Assembly (NCBI RefSeq): GCF_022179765.1
Contig: NZ_BPRE01000015.1
Coordinates: 101,530-165,529 of the forward strand
Origin: Methylorubrum suomiense
GTDB lineage: Bacteria; Pseudomonadota; Alphaproteobacteria; Rhizobiales; Beijerinckiaceae
Direction: 5' to 3'
DNA length: 64,000 bases
Positions 8,530 to 16,367 of the stretch are shown here, in pieces. The position numbers and the translations under genes are program-made. Numbering within the stretch: the first letter of the stretch is position 1; every line of letters starts with the position of its first letter. The notes beneath the pieces were generated by a model, which did not search any database, was not told the DNA's origin, and saw nothing but the letters and a program-made list of their open reading frames with translations.

Positions 8530-9405
8530 TCAGGGCTTGGGCGCCTCGGCCGGCTTGTCCGTCGCGGGCGGCGTCGCCGGCGCGGTCGGCTGCTGCTGCG
8601 CGTCGGTGCCGCCCGACGGCTTGGCGATGTCCGGCTGCGACGGGGCGACCTCGTTCTGCTGCGGCTGCTTCTCGGGCGCCGGCACCGTCCGGGCAGTGTC
8701 CTTGCCGTCCCCCTGATTGCCCTGGGGCGCGTTGGTCTCGGGCTTCTTGCTCTTGTCCCCGGTGGCGCTTTCAGGTGCCTTGGTCTCGGCAGGCTTCGTC
8801 TCGGCAGGCTTGGCGTCGCTCTTGTTCTCGGCAGCCTTCTCAGCCGGCTTGGCCTCTTCCTTCTTCTCGGCGGCCGGGAGGGGCTTCGGGCTGTCGGACA
8901 GCGTGCGCAGGTACGCGACGACGTTGGCCCGCTCGGCCGGTGAGCCGATCCCGGCGAAGGCCATCTTCGTGCCCTTCACGTAGCCCTTCGGATTCTCGAG
9001 GAAATGGTCGAGATCGTCGTAGGTCCAGGTGCCGCCCTTCTCCTTCAGGGCGGCGGAATACTCGAAGCCGGGTTCATGCGCCTTCTGGCGCTCCACCACG
9101 TCCCACAGATGCGGGCCGACCTTGTTCGGGCCGCCCTTCTCGAAGCTGTGGCAGGCCTGGCAGGCCTTGGTGCCGGCCTTGCCCTTCTCGGCATCGGCGC
9201 TGGCAAGGCGAACGGCAATCGGCTCGGCCTTCGGTGCGGCGGCCGATGCGGAAGCGGCCTTCGGCTCGGGCTCCGGCAGCGGGTAGCCCGCATTGCCGGC
9301 CGGCTTCGGGTGATAGATCAGCTCCGCAACGAAACCCGACCCGACCGCGAACAACAGGGCACCGAGAACCGCGCCGGCGACCTTGTTCAGCTCGAAGGAA
9401 TCCAT
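8530..9405 (-). CDS. cycM: Membrane-anchored class I cytochrome c (CycM-like) with long acidic/basic tail
   Basis: This 291-residue protein has one N-terminal membrane anchor (residues 8-30), a short Pro/Ala linker, and a class I cytochrome c domain with C82-Q-A-C85-H86 and the probable axial Met148 in TKMAFAG. This is the layout of CycM, which carries electrons from the bc1 complex to the aa3 oxidase. The domain ends near residue 178. A further ~110 residues rich in Ala, Lys, Glu, Pro and Gln follow, which is longer than usual CycM. The ATG at 9405 is chosen because it directly precedes the anchor. It diverges from kdsB-pheA, a layout common in Rhizobiales. Assignment as CycM is by architecture. 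Confidence 0.88.
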   Translation of the reverse strand: MDSFELNKVAGAVLGALLFAVGSGFVAELIYHPKPAGNAGYPLPEPEPKAASASAAAPKAEPIAVRLASADAEKGKAGTKACQACHSFEKGGPNKVGPHLWDVVERQKAHEPGFEYSAALKEKGGTWTYDDLDHFLENPKGYVKGTKMAFAGIGSPAERANVVAYLRTLSDSPKPLPAAEKKEEAKPAEKAAENKSDAKPAETKPAETKAPESATGDKSKKPETNAPQGNQGDGKDTARTVPAPEKQPQQNEVAPSQPDIAKPSGGTDAQQQPTAPATPPATDKPAEAPKP

Positions 9406-9707
9406 GCTCGACAGCTCCGGCGCGCGGGAAGAGAGCCCGGCGGATGGGGGCCCGACGGGCAAGACGCCGGACTTTGGAAGACTTCGAGGGTGATTAGCCG
9501 TTCGGGGCCGATCTTGACAATGGGCCGCGTACGCTGCGCGCTGTCGCATAGGGCGTTCTGAAACGGATTTCGGTGGGCGATCGGCGTCGGCGCCCTGTCA
9601 TGACAAGCCGCGCGGCCCCTGTTAGAGGCTGCCGACGAGAGCCGGCGGGCTCCGGTGCCCGGTGCGGGGGCCCGAAGACCCGGCCGGACAGCCTCATCCG
9701 GTTCATC

Positions 9708-10451
9708 ATGTCCGATCCGCTGATCCTGATTCCGGCGCGCCTCGCCGCGACACGCCTTCCGAACAAGCCGCTCGCCGACATCGCCGGAGAGCCCATGATC
9801 GTCCATGTCTGGCGTCGGGCGATCGAGTCCGGTGTCGGGCCGGTGGTGGTCGCCACCGACGCTCCCGAGGTCGTCGAGGCAATCGAGTCCCGCGGCGGAC
9901 TGGCCGTGACGACCCGGGCCGACCACCCATCCGGGTCGGACCGTCTCGCCGAGGCGCTGGAGATCGTCGATCCCGACGGCAATCACGATGTGGTCGTCAA
10001 CGTGCAGGGCGATCTTCCGACGATCGATCCCGGTATCATTGCCGCCGCGGTGACCCCGCTCGCCGATCCGCAGGTCGACATCGCGACCCTCGCGGCCCTG
10101 ATCGAGCGGGATGGGGAGGCGGACGATCCCAACGTGGTGAAGATCATCGGCCACCATGTCGCCCCGAACCGCTTGAGGGCGCTCGCCTTCACCCGTGCCC
10201 GCGCCCCGTGGGGAAACGGCCCGCTCTTCCACCATATCGGCCTCTACGCCTATCGGCGGAAGGCGCTGCAACGGTTCGTGAGCCTGCCGCAGGGCGAACT
10301 CGAGCAACGGGAGAAGCTGGAGCAGCTGCGCGCCCTCGAGGCAGGGATGCGCATCGACGCCATGGTCGTCACCGACCTGCCCCTGGGTGTCGACACCCCC
10401 GCCGATCTCGAACGCGCCCGGGCGCTGCTGTCCGCTCGACGCCTGAACTGA
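9708..10451 (+). CDS. kdsB: 3-deoxy-manno-octulosonate cytidylyltransferase
   Basis: KdsB activates KDO with CTP to CMP-KDO for the lipopolysaccharide inner core. The N-terminal nucleotide-binding motif IPARLAATRLPNKPLADI, the segment VNVQGDLPTIDP with the metal-binding acidic residue, and GLYAYRRKALQRF are all diagnostic. The length is 247 residues from the ATG at 9708, matching the family; the frame is open upstream but without family sequence. pheA follows after 13 bases, so the two are probably co-transcribed. Cytosolic. Confidence 0.96.
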   Translation: MSDPLILIPARLAATRLPNKPLADIAGEPMIVHVWRRAIESGVGPVVVATDAPEVVEAIESRGGLAVTTRADHPSGSDRLAEALEIVDPDGNHDVVVNVQGDLPTIDPGIIAAAVTPLADPQVDIATLAALIERDGEADDPNVVKIIGHHVAPNRLRALAFTRARAPWGNGPLFHHIGLYAYRRKALQRFVSLPQGELEQREKLEQLRALEAGMRIDAMVVTDLPLGVDTPADLERARALLSARRLN

Positions 10452-10464
10452 AGCTCGGACCGCC

Positions 10465-11322
10465 ATGACCGATCGCACCATCGCCTATCAGGGCGAACCC
10501 GGGGCCAACTCGCACATCATCTGCGCCCAGGCTTATCCAGGTTGGCGCTACCTCGCCTGCCCGACCTTCGAAGACGCCTTCGCGGCGGTGAACGAGGGGA
10601 ATGCCGCGTTGGCGATGATTCCGATCGAGAATTCGATCGCGGGGCGCGTGGCCGACATTCACCACCTGATCCCGACTTCGCGGCTGCACATCGTGGCCGA
10701 ACATTTTCTGCCGATCCATTTTCAGCTGATGGTCCTGCCGGGAGCGTCCAGCGACGGCCTCAAGAGCGTGCACAGCCACATCCACGCCCTCGGCCAGTGC
10801 CGCCGCATCATCCGTCGCCTCGGTCTGAAGGCGGTGGTGGCGGGCGACACTGCGGGGGCGGCCCGTGAGGTGGCGGAAGCCCGCGATCCGAGCCGCGCGG
10901 CGCTGGCCCCCGCTCTGGCGGCGGAGGTCTATGGTCTCGATATTGTGGAGCGCGACGTCGAGGACGAAGCGCACAACACGACGCGTTTCGTGGTGTTCGC
11001 TCCGGAGCCCGTGTTGCCGGAGCCCGGCGGCGATCCCACAGTGACGAGCTTCATCTTCCGGGTGCGCAACATTCCGGCTGCCCTCTACAAGGCGCTCGGG
11101 GGGTTCGCGACCAACGGCGTCAACATGTCGAAGCTCGAGAGCTATATGGTCGAGGGCCAGTTCACCGCGACCCAATTCTACGCGGAGGTCGACGGCCATC
11201 CCGAGGATGACGGCCTGCGCCGCGCGCTCGAGGAATTGCGCTACTTTTCCCGCGAAGTCCGGATCGTCGGCACGTATCCGGCTCATCCCTTCCGGGAAAC
11301 GACCCGGCAGGCGGCGGAATAA
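10465..11322 (+). CDS. pheA: Prephenate dehydratase
   Basis: This monofunctional prephenate dehydratase (285 residues) makes phenylpyruvate in phenylalanine biosynthesis. The catalytic domain (about 1-180) includes IAYQGEPGANSHIICA, IPIENSIAGRV and the NTTRFVVF motif with the catalytic Thr-Arg-Phe. The ACT regulatory domain (about 190-275) contains NIPAALYKALGGFATNGVNM followed by KLES, where phenylalanine feedback usually acts. No chorismate mutase domain is present. It is co-oriented with kdsB 13 bases upstream. Confidence 0.96.
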   Translation: MTDRTIAYQGEPGANSHIICAQAYPGWRYLACPTFEDAFAAVNEGNAALAMIPIENSIAGRVADIHHLIPTSRLHIVAEHFLPIHFQLMVLPGASSDGLKSVHSHIHALGQCRRIIRRLGLKAVVAGDTAGAAREVAEARDPSRAALAPALAAEVYGLDIVERDVEDEAHNTTRFVVFAPEPVLPEPGGDPTVTSFIFRVRNIPAALYKALGGFATNGVNMSKLESYMVEGQFTATQFYAEVDGHPEDDGLRRALEELRYFSREVRIVGTYPAHPFRETTRQAAE

Positions 11323-11550
11323 CGGAGACGATGAGGGATCTCTGATCGGTCAGGGTCCGGGACTGGTTGGCCCCACGTTCCATCACTACGCCGATAGCTT
11401 ATTTTGCGATCGCGGGCGCACTCATCTTGCCCAACAACCTACGTCGCCACGAAGCCACAAATTGGGCATCCCGGGTACGCGTCAGCGCCTCGGGATGCGG
11501 CCAAAATTCCTAAAAGGTCAAATCGTACTCAGCCGCCGGTATCAGCCGGA

Positions 11551-11742
11551 TCAAACAGCGTCGTCGGCGGAATCGCCATCCAGGATCGTTTCCAGATCAC
11601 CCATCAGCGCATCGAGCTGGTCGGACGTTGCGCGGATCTTGAACTTCGTCCCATCCTGCGCCTCGACGGCGATTTCGATGTGATCGTCCACCTGCGCCGC
11701 GAGCGCCTGCTTGAGCGCGTAAGTGGTCACGTCCTTGGCCAT
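11551..11742 (-). CDS. Small conserved-looking hypothetical protein, 63 aa
   Basis: I do not recognise this acidic protein. It begins MAKDVTTYALKQALAAQVDDHIEIAVEAQDGTKF and looks like a short alpha/beta fold (VEAQDGTKFKIRATSDQLDALMGDL) with an Asp-rich tail. Codon use is typical of the genome. It is monocistronic between pheA and a divergent small secreted protein. No signal peptide or membrane segment is visible; a cytosolic location is inferred. Confidence 0.6.
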   Translation of the reverse strand: MAKDVTTYALKQALAAQVDDHIEIAVEAQDGTKFKIRATSDQLDALMGDLETILDGDSADDAV

Positions 11743-11945
11743 GAAGATCCTCTTAAAGCTGTCCTACGCCAATCGGCGGGGTGGGAAGCGGCGAGGGGCG
11801 TCCGTGTTCCACGCCCGATCGGGACGACGCGTCGCAGCCATTCAGCCCTCCACGGTCGAGGGAGAAAACGAGCAGGCTCTTCCCGGACCCGTTTCGCTTG
11901 GCCGGAAGTTGTCTCAGGGCGAGGGTTGTTCCGGGGGAGACATCC

Positions 11946-12209
11946 ATGATGCTGCGACACGTGATGCTGAGCGCATTGCTCGGTGGCATCGCAACCGCCA
12001 GCGATGCGGCGGCGCAGGGAATGATGCTGACGCAACCGCGCGCATCCGCCCCTCAAACCCAATCGATAGATGTTGCGCCGAAACGGTCCTGGGCCCTAAC
12101 GGCTTACGAGGCGGCCCCGAAAGCCACCGGGCAACTGCCGAACCAGGCAACCGGACCGAAGCGCGAGCGCGTCGTTCGGGACATCTGCATCGGATGCGAC
12201 GCGCCCTAA
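11946..12209 (+). CDS. Small secreted protein with C-terminal CxxC, 87 aa
   Basis: The ATG at 11946 follows GGGGGAGA, a good ribosome-binding site. Residues 1-24 form a signal peptide (MLRHVMLSALLGGIATASDAAAQ). The short mature part is rich in Ala, Pro, Gln and Thr and ends RERVVRDICIGCDAP, placing a Cys-x-x-Cys pair at the very C-terminus. I know no named family for it. A metal or heme ligand or a disulfide is possible, but this is inference only. Confidence 0.55.
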   Translation: MMLRHVMLSALLGGIATASDAAAQGMMLTQPRASAPQTQSIDVAPKRSWALTAYEAAPKATGQLPNQATGPKRERVVRDICIGCDAP

Positions 12210-12680
12210 CGATGACGCGAAGGGGATCGGTTGGCGCCAGGACCTGAAACAGTTGAAATACGGTCCAGGCCATTGAATTGCTTGGCCAAAACCTGGATCC
12301 TTCTTCTCCGGTTGTCTTTTGAATAGTCCTCCAAGCCGCTGAAGGGCTTCCAATTCAGCGACCGCCGACATGGCGGCGTCGGGGCTGGCTGTACCAAAGT
12401 GCGTCGTGCATCCGCTGGGGCAAGACAACGCTCAACGTTTGAAGCCTTCGCGCGAAAGACCTGTCGAATATTCTACCTGTGATGGAATAGCAGTCGGCTA
12501 TGGACTGCCCCGAACACCGATGTGTGATCGCCCACGCCCAAGAACGATGTGGTCATTTGCATTTTGTACAAATATATTGCGCACCATCTAAGCATTGTCT
12601 GATTGACTAGTAGCTCGATCGGCCGCTCGTCAAACACGGACGCATGCACTATTTATGAAACTCTGAACGAGGGTATTTCA
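12210..12680. other. AT-richer non-coding stretch
   Basis: In this 471-base gap the composition falls from about the genome norm to clearly AT-rich after about 12440. A minus-strand frame around 12206-12428 reads SAVAELEALQRLGGLFKR but runs into the flanking gene and has no start signal, so I do not call it. No RNA gene was recognised. Confidence 0.5.
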
Positions 12681-12923
12681 ATGTACGGACAATGCCTTCA
12701 CAGTGCCAAACTGCTGTTTGCCGCCGCCGATGCAACATGGCGGTGCGAAGCTCAAAAATCCCTCGGACCCAATGCGAGCGATTTCAAATCCATCGCCTCG
12801 CTGAAAGTCCGCGGAGACTCTGGTACGCTGCTCCGCACAGCTTTCGACGCGCGCGAGCGAGCCTATGCTATCTTGCACCAAGCCATCGACGCATCTTCGA
12901 TCAAAGAAAAACAACGATATTAA
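12681..12923 (+). CDS. Hypothetical protein in AT-rich island, 80 aa
   Basis: I do not recognise this protein. ATG at 12681 is preceded by GAGGG. The product (MYGQCLHSAKLLFAAADATW...) is mostly helical, has no signal peptide and ends in a basic tail (SIKEKQRY). Codon choice is less GC-biased than in neighbouring genes, consistent with recent acquisition. It lies alone between the AT-rich gap and tRNA-Lys. It could be a chance frame; the composition and the ribosome-binding site give modest support. Confidence 0.4.
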   Translation: MYGQCLHSAKLLFAAADATWRCEAQKSLGPNASDFKSIASLKVRGDSGTLLRTAFDARERAYAILHQAIDASSIKEKQRY

Positions 12924-13244
12924 GCGAATTATTTTGGATTGATGAAAATATATCGGATTATTTCAAGTAATAGATTTGAGCAGGGGGGCGTTGGTCCACC
13001 TGGGTGCTTTCTGCCGGCGATCTCGAACGGCCGCATAATTTTTTTAGCGTGCAGATTAACGGTTGCGCCGCAACCGCATTCGGCCTTCAACGCTACGGCA
13101 TAAGTCGGCGGCGTTAGAGTTGGACCGTCAATCTCATTCCGTTACATCGCTCAACGCCGCTGCTTCGTACAAAGCGGTGGAGCATTCCGACTGATCTCGG
13201 TCGGCACTCTCGATGAGGATGTAGGAGATGATCTGCGATGTATT
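12924..13244. other. AT-rich gap next to tRNA-Lys
   Basis: These 321 bases lie between the small AT-rich ORF and the 3' end of tRNA-Lys. The first part is the most AT-rich stretch in the window. I see no gene and no duplicated tRNA 3' end. Confidence 0.5.
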
Positions 13245-13320
<76 letters not shown>

Positions 13321-13505
13321 TTCGGTCTCGTCTTCGAGGCCGTGCCGCGGAGCCACCAATCCCCTGCGGTGACGGGCAATTAGCAACGCTCGGGCGGGCT
13401 GTCCACCCCATCGTCGAAAATTTTGCCGGGACGATCGAAACGGGCCAGCCGCTGGACCGGGCGCGCCGCGTGACGGGGGGCGCAGTCTCGGCTACAGCGC
13501 GAGGC

Positions 13506-14432
13506 ATGAGCGCGCGCCCTTTGCGAATCGGAACCCGCGGCAGCCCCATGGCGCTGGCGCAAACCGGCATGGTCCGTGACCGGATCGTCGCGGCCAATCC
13601 CGGGCTTGAGACCGAGATCGTCGTCGTCTCGACCGTGGCCGACCGTATCCTGGATCGGCCCCTCTCGGAGATCGGCGGGAAGGGACTGTTCACGAAGGAA
13701 CTGGAGCAGGCGCTGTTCGCCGACGCGATCGATGTCGCGGTCCATTCCATGAAGGATGTCGAGACCTGGCTGCCCGACGGGTTGGCCATCACCTGCATCC
13801 TCGAGCGTGACGATCCCCGCGACGCTTTTCTCACCGCGGGCACGGCGACTGGCTTCGCCGACCTGCCTGCGGGTTCTCGGGTCGGCACCTCGTCGCTGCG
13901 ACGGGGCGCGCAGGTTCTGATGCACCGGCCGGACCTGCGGATCGTGCCACTTCGCGGCAACGCCAATACGCGCATGCGCAAGCTGGAGGCCGGCGAGTGC
14001 GATGCGACGTTACTGGCGCTGGCCGGCCTGCAGCGCCTCGGCATGGAGAATGTCGCCCGCTGCGTCCTGTCCGTCGAGGAAATGCTGCCCGCAGTGGCCC
14101 AGGGCGCCCTGGGTATCGAGTGCCGAGCGGGGGACGACGATATCCGTGCTCTGCTGGCCCCGATCGCTTGTGCCGCCACCACGACGGCGCTCAAGGCCGA
14201 GCGCGGATTGCTTGCCGAACTCGACGGGTCTTGCCGGACCCCCATCGCGGCACTCGCTCAACTCGACGGTGACCGGATCAGACTCGACGGACTGCTGTTT
14301 CTGCCGGACGGCTCGCAGCACTGGGCCGTTCACCGGGAGGGCACCGTCACCGATGCCGAGGCCATCGGACGGGATGCGGGCGCCGAACTGAAGCGGGCTG
14401 CCGGTGACGTGTACTTCGCTCACCTCAAGTGA
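13506..14432 (+). CDS. hemC: Hydroxymethylbilane synthase (porphobilinogen deaminase)
   Basis: HemC polymerises four porphobilinogens to hydroxymethylbilane in heme and corrinoid synthesis. The sequence begins LRIGTRGSPMALAQT, contains the substrate-binding DVAVHSMKDVETWLP and SSLRRGAQ-type arginines, and carries the dipyrromethane cofactor cysteine at about residue 243 in DGSCRTPIAA. The length of 308 residues is normal. ATG at 13506 is the family start. It is monocistronic here, flanked by tRNA-Lys and a convergent response regulator. Cytosolic. Confidence 0.96.
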   Translation: MSARPLRIGTRGSPMALAQTGMVRDRIVAANPGLETEIVVVSTVADRILDRPLSEIGGKGLFTKELEQALFADAIDVAVHSMKDVETWLPDGLAITCILERDDPRDAFLTAGTATGFADLPAGSRVGTSSLRRGAQVLMHRPDLRIVPLRGNANTRMRKLEAGECDATLLALAGLQRLGMENVARCVLSVEEMLPAVAQGALGIECRAGDDDIRALLAPIACAATTTALKAERGLLAELDGSCRTPIAALAQLDGDRIRLDGLLFLPDGSQHWAVHREGTVTDAEAIGRDAGAELKRAAGDVYFAHLK

Positions 14433-14485
14433 GCGACATGCGTAGGACGTTTTGCGTTGGCACGGCCGACGGTCTGAAGCACGTT

Positions 14486-14550
14486 GATTGAGTCAATCGC
14501 GACCATTCTGCTACGCACATGCCTACGGCATGCGTATTGAGTAAAACTCA
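14486..14550. repeat. Cluster of three adjacent inverted repeats downstream of hemC
   Basis: Three dyads lie side by side: GATTGA-G-TCAATC (14486-14498), TACGC/GCGTA nested with ATGCC-TAC-GGCAT (14512-14536) and TGAGT-AAA-ACTCA (14538-14550). They lie between the convergent ends of hemC and the response-regulator gene. None has a T-run, so they may be weak bidirectional terminators or protein-binding sites. Confidence 0.5.
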
Positions 14551-14684
14551 CTAGGCTTTGCGGATCTTCTTCGGCGGCGGCGATACGATCACCGACGGTT
14601 GCCAATGTGTCTGTCGGCCCAATGCGGCAGATGCTCGGTGCCTGCTTGCTAGGTAGCGCTCGATGGCAATTCGGGCGCCTCGCT

Positions 14685-15083
14685 TCAGCCCACCGCGCGC
14701 AATGTTTGGTGTTGGGGATCCGTGCCCGCCATCATGCGAGCCAGTCCGAGGATCTCGCGGATCTGGAACGGTTTCCGGACATAGATGCTGCCCGTCACGG
14801 AGCGGCGTTCCGACGGCGGTGACGTGGAAGCATAGATGACCGGTCGCTGAGGGTGTCGCTCGCGATAGGCTGCGGCCACCGTCCAGCCGTCGATGAGACC
14901 GGGCAGGTTGATATCCGTGAACAACCAATCGATCGCGGTCCGGCCATCGCGCAGCATCGTCAGTGCCGCCTCGCCGCTCGACGCCGCGAGCACGGCGATG
15001 CCTTCCTGCTCGCACAACTGCGTGAGCATTTCGAGCAGAAGGTAATTGTCCTCGACAATGAGGACCGTCGGACGTGAAACCAT
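14685..15083 (-). CDS. Single-domain response regulator (CheY-like receiver)
   Basis: This receiver-only protein of 132 residues has no output domain. The acidic pocket is in LIVEDNYLLLEML, the phosphoacceptor is about Asp57 in LFTDINLPGL, and the conserved Lys is in YVRKPFQIREIL. ATG at 15083 is chosen because it begins the receiver fold after GGGACAAGG; another ATG lies at 15116. It diverges from an Hpt-domain gene 103 bases away, suggesting the two act in one phosphorelay. The partner kinase is not in the window. Confidence 0.9.
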   Translation of the reverse strand: MVSRPTVLIVEDNYLLLEMLTQLCEQEGIAVLAASSGEAALTMLRDGRTAIDWLFTDINLPGLIDGWTVAAAYRERHPQRPVIYASTSPPSERRSVTGSIYVRKPFQIREILGLARMMAGTDPQHQTLRAVG

Positions 15084-15186
15084 GGCCTTGTCCCGGTGGC
15101 GCACGTCCACCATCACATCGGCTTTCGGTTAAGGTTCCCTTGAGGAGACCCCGTCACGCCGCAGATACGCTAGGCAGGAGAGCGTA

Positions 15187-15513
15187 ATGCCCGCCCCCGA
15201 GTTCGACGCCGATGCCATGGCCGATCTGGAGGACCTGTTTGGGCGTCCGCGGCTGCTCGAACTGCTGTGCGCCTTGGATCAGGAGATCGTCAACCGACTT
15301 GTGCCCCCGTCCGATGATCGTGAGCAGCTCGCGCGCGACGCCCATATTCTGGTCTCATCGAGTGGCGCCCTGGCGTTCTCGACCCTGTCTCACTCCTGTG
15401 CACGCCTGGAACAAGCATGCTTGCGGCAGGTGGAGGTTGATGCGGCCCTGAGCGATGCGCTGAATGATGCGGCGCGAGCGCGATCGGCGATTGCTGCCTT
15501 ACGGACCGGCTGA
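15187..15513 (+). CDS. Hpt (histidine phosphotransfer) domain protein
   Basis: This is a 108-residue, all-helical, stand-alone Hpt protein. The candidate phosphohistidine is His53 in RDAHILVSSSGALAFSTLSH, matching the position of the H-x-L-K-G motif, although the usual Lys-Gly is replaced by Val-Ser. The downstream SHSCARLEQAC helix is typical of Hpt folds. It is divergent from a single-domain response regulator. The phosphotransfer role is inferred from fold and context. The altered motif is also found in some alphaproteobacterial Hpt proteins, so loss of function is not implied. Confidence 0.75.
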   Translation: MPAPEFDADAMADLEDLFGRPRLLELLCALDQEIVNRLVPPSDDREQLARDAHILVSSSGALAFSTLSHSCARLEQACLRQVEVDAALSDALNDAARARSAIAALRTG

Positions 15514-15743
15514 GTCGTCGAGCGTTGCGACAGAGCAACACCTGTCCATGAAGAAGGTTTGCTCATGATCCCGTCCCAGGCGCGCCGCAAAGTTGGACGA
15601 TAGCCAGCGTGTGCCGCCGCACCGGATCGTGCCAAGGCAAGGGCTAGGACGCCCTCAGCGTCAAGGACGCTTAACCATCAGCGGCTAAATCGGTCGCCAG
15701 TGGACATAACCGGCGCGCCATCGACGTGCCGAGGAGAACGACG

Positions 15744-16271
15744 ATGCCGACACCCGCGCGTATCCGTGGGCTTTCCCTCACCTTTGCAATCTGCGCTGCC
15801 CTCAGCCTCGGCGCCTGCTCCAAAGACCAGAATCTCGCCGACGCATCGGGTTTCGGCGCGGGCGGTGCGGCTGGTGGTATGGGCGGCGGTGCGGGACGAC
15901 CCGGAAGCGCGCAGGATTTCGTGGTCAATATCGGCGACCGGGTGTTCTTCGAGTCCGACTCGACCGATCTGACACCGACGGCCACCGCGACCCTGGACAA
16001 GCAAGCTGCTTGGTTGCAGCGCTACCCGCGCTACTCCTTCCTGATCGAGGGCCATGCCGACGAGCGCGGCACCCGCGAGTACAACTTCTCCCTCGGTGCC
16101 CGACGCGGGCAGGCGGTCCAGGATTACCTCGCCTCCCGCGGCATCGCCGCGAACCGGATGCGAATGGTGTCCTACGGCAAGGAACGCCCGGTCGCGGTGT
16201 GCAACGACATCTCATGCTGGTCGCAGAACCGTCGCGCCGTGACCGTCCTCGACGGTGGCGCCGGTTCCTGA
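15744..16271 (+). CDS. pal: Peptidoglycan-associated lipoprotein Pal
   Basis: Pal is the outer-membrane lipoprotein of the Tol-Pal system and links the outer membrane to peptidoglycan. The lipobox LSLGAC places the lipidated Cys at 25. A Gly-rich linker follows, then the OmpA-like domain with VFFESDSTDLTPTA and LIEGHADERGTREYN, and the peptidoglycan-binding Arg in LGARRGQAVQDYL. The length of 175 residues is normal. ATG at 15744 is preceded by GAGGAGAACG. cpoB follows, but tolQ, tolR, tolA and tolB are not upstream. Confidence 0.96.
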   Translation: MPTPARIRGLSLTFAICAALSLGACSKDQNLADASGFGAGGAAGGMGGGAGRPGSAQDFVVNIGDRVFFESDSTDLTPTATATLDKQAAWLQRYPRYSFLIEGHADERGTREYNFSLGARRGQAVQDYLASRGIAANRMRMVSYGKERPVAVCNDISCWSQNRRAVTVLDGGAGS

Positions 16272-16367
16272 GGCCCGCTCGCGGAAGATCCCGGTTTTGC
16301 GGCCGGCCGGGCCTTCTGCTAACGCGAGGAACGGCCGCGAACGAATGGACGATCGGTGCCAGCCGCT

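Noticed and set aside
12206..12428. Minus-strand frame beginning near SAVAELEALQRLGG
   Set aside because: Overlaps the end of the small secreted-protein gene, has no start signal and no recognisable fold.
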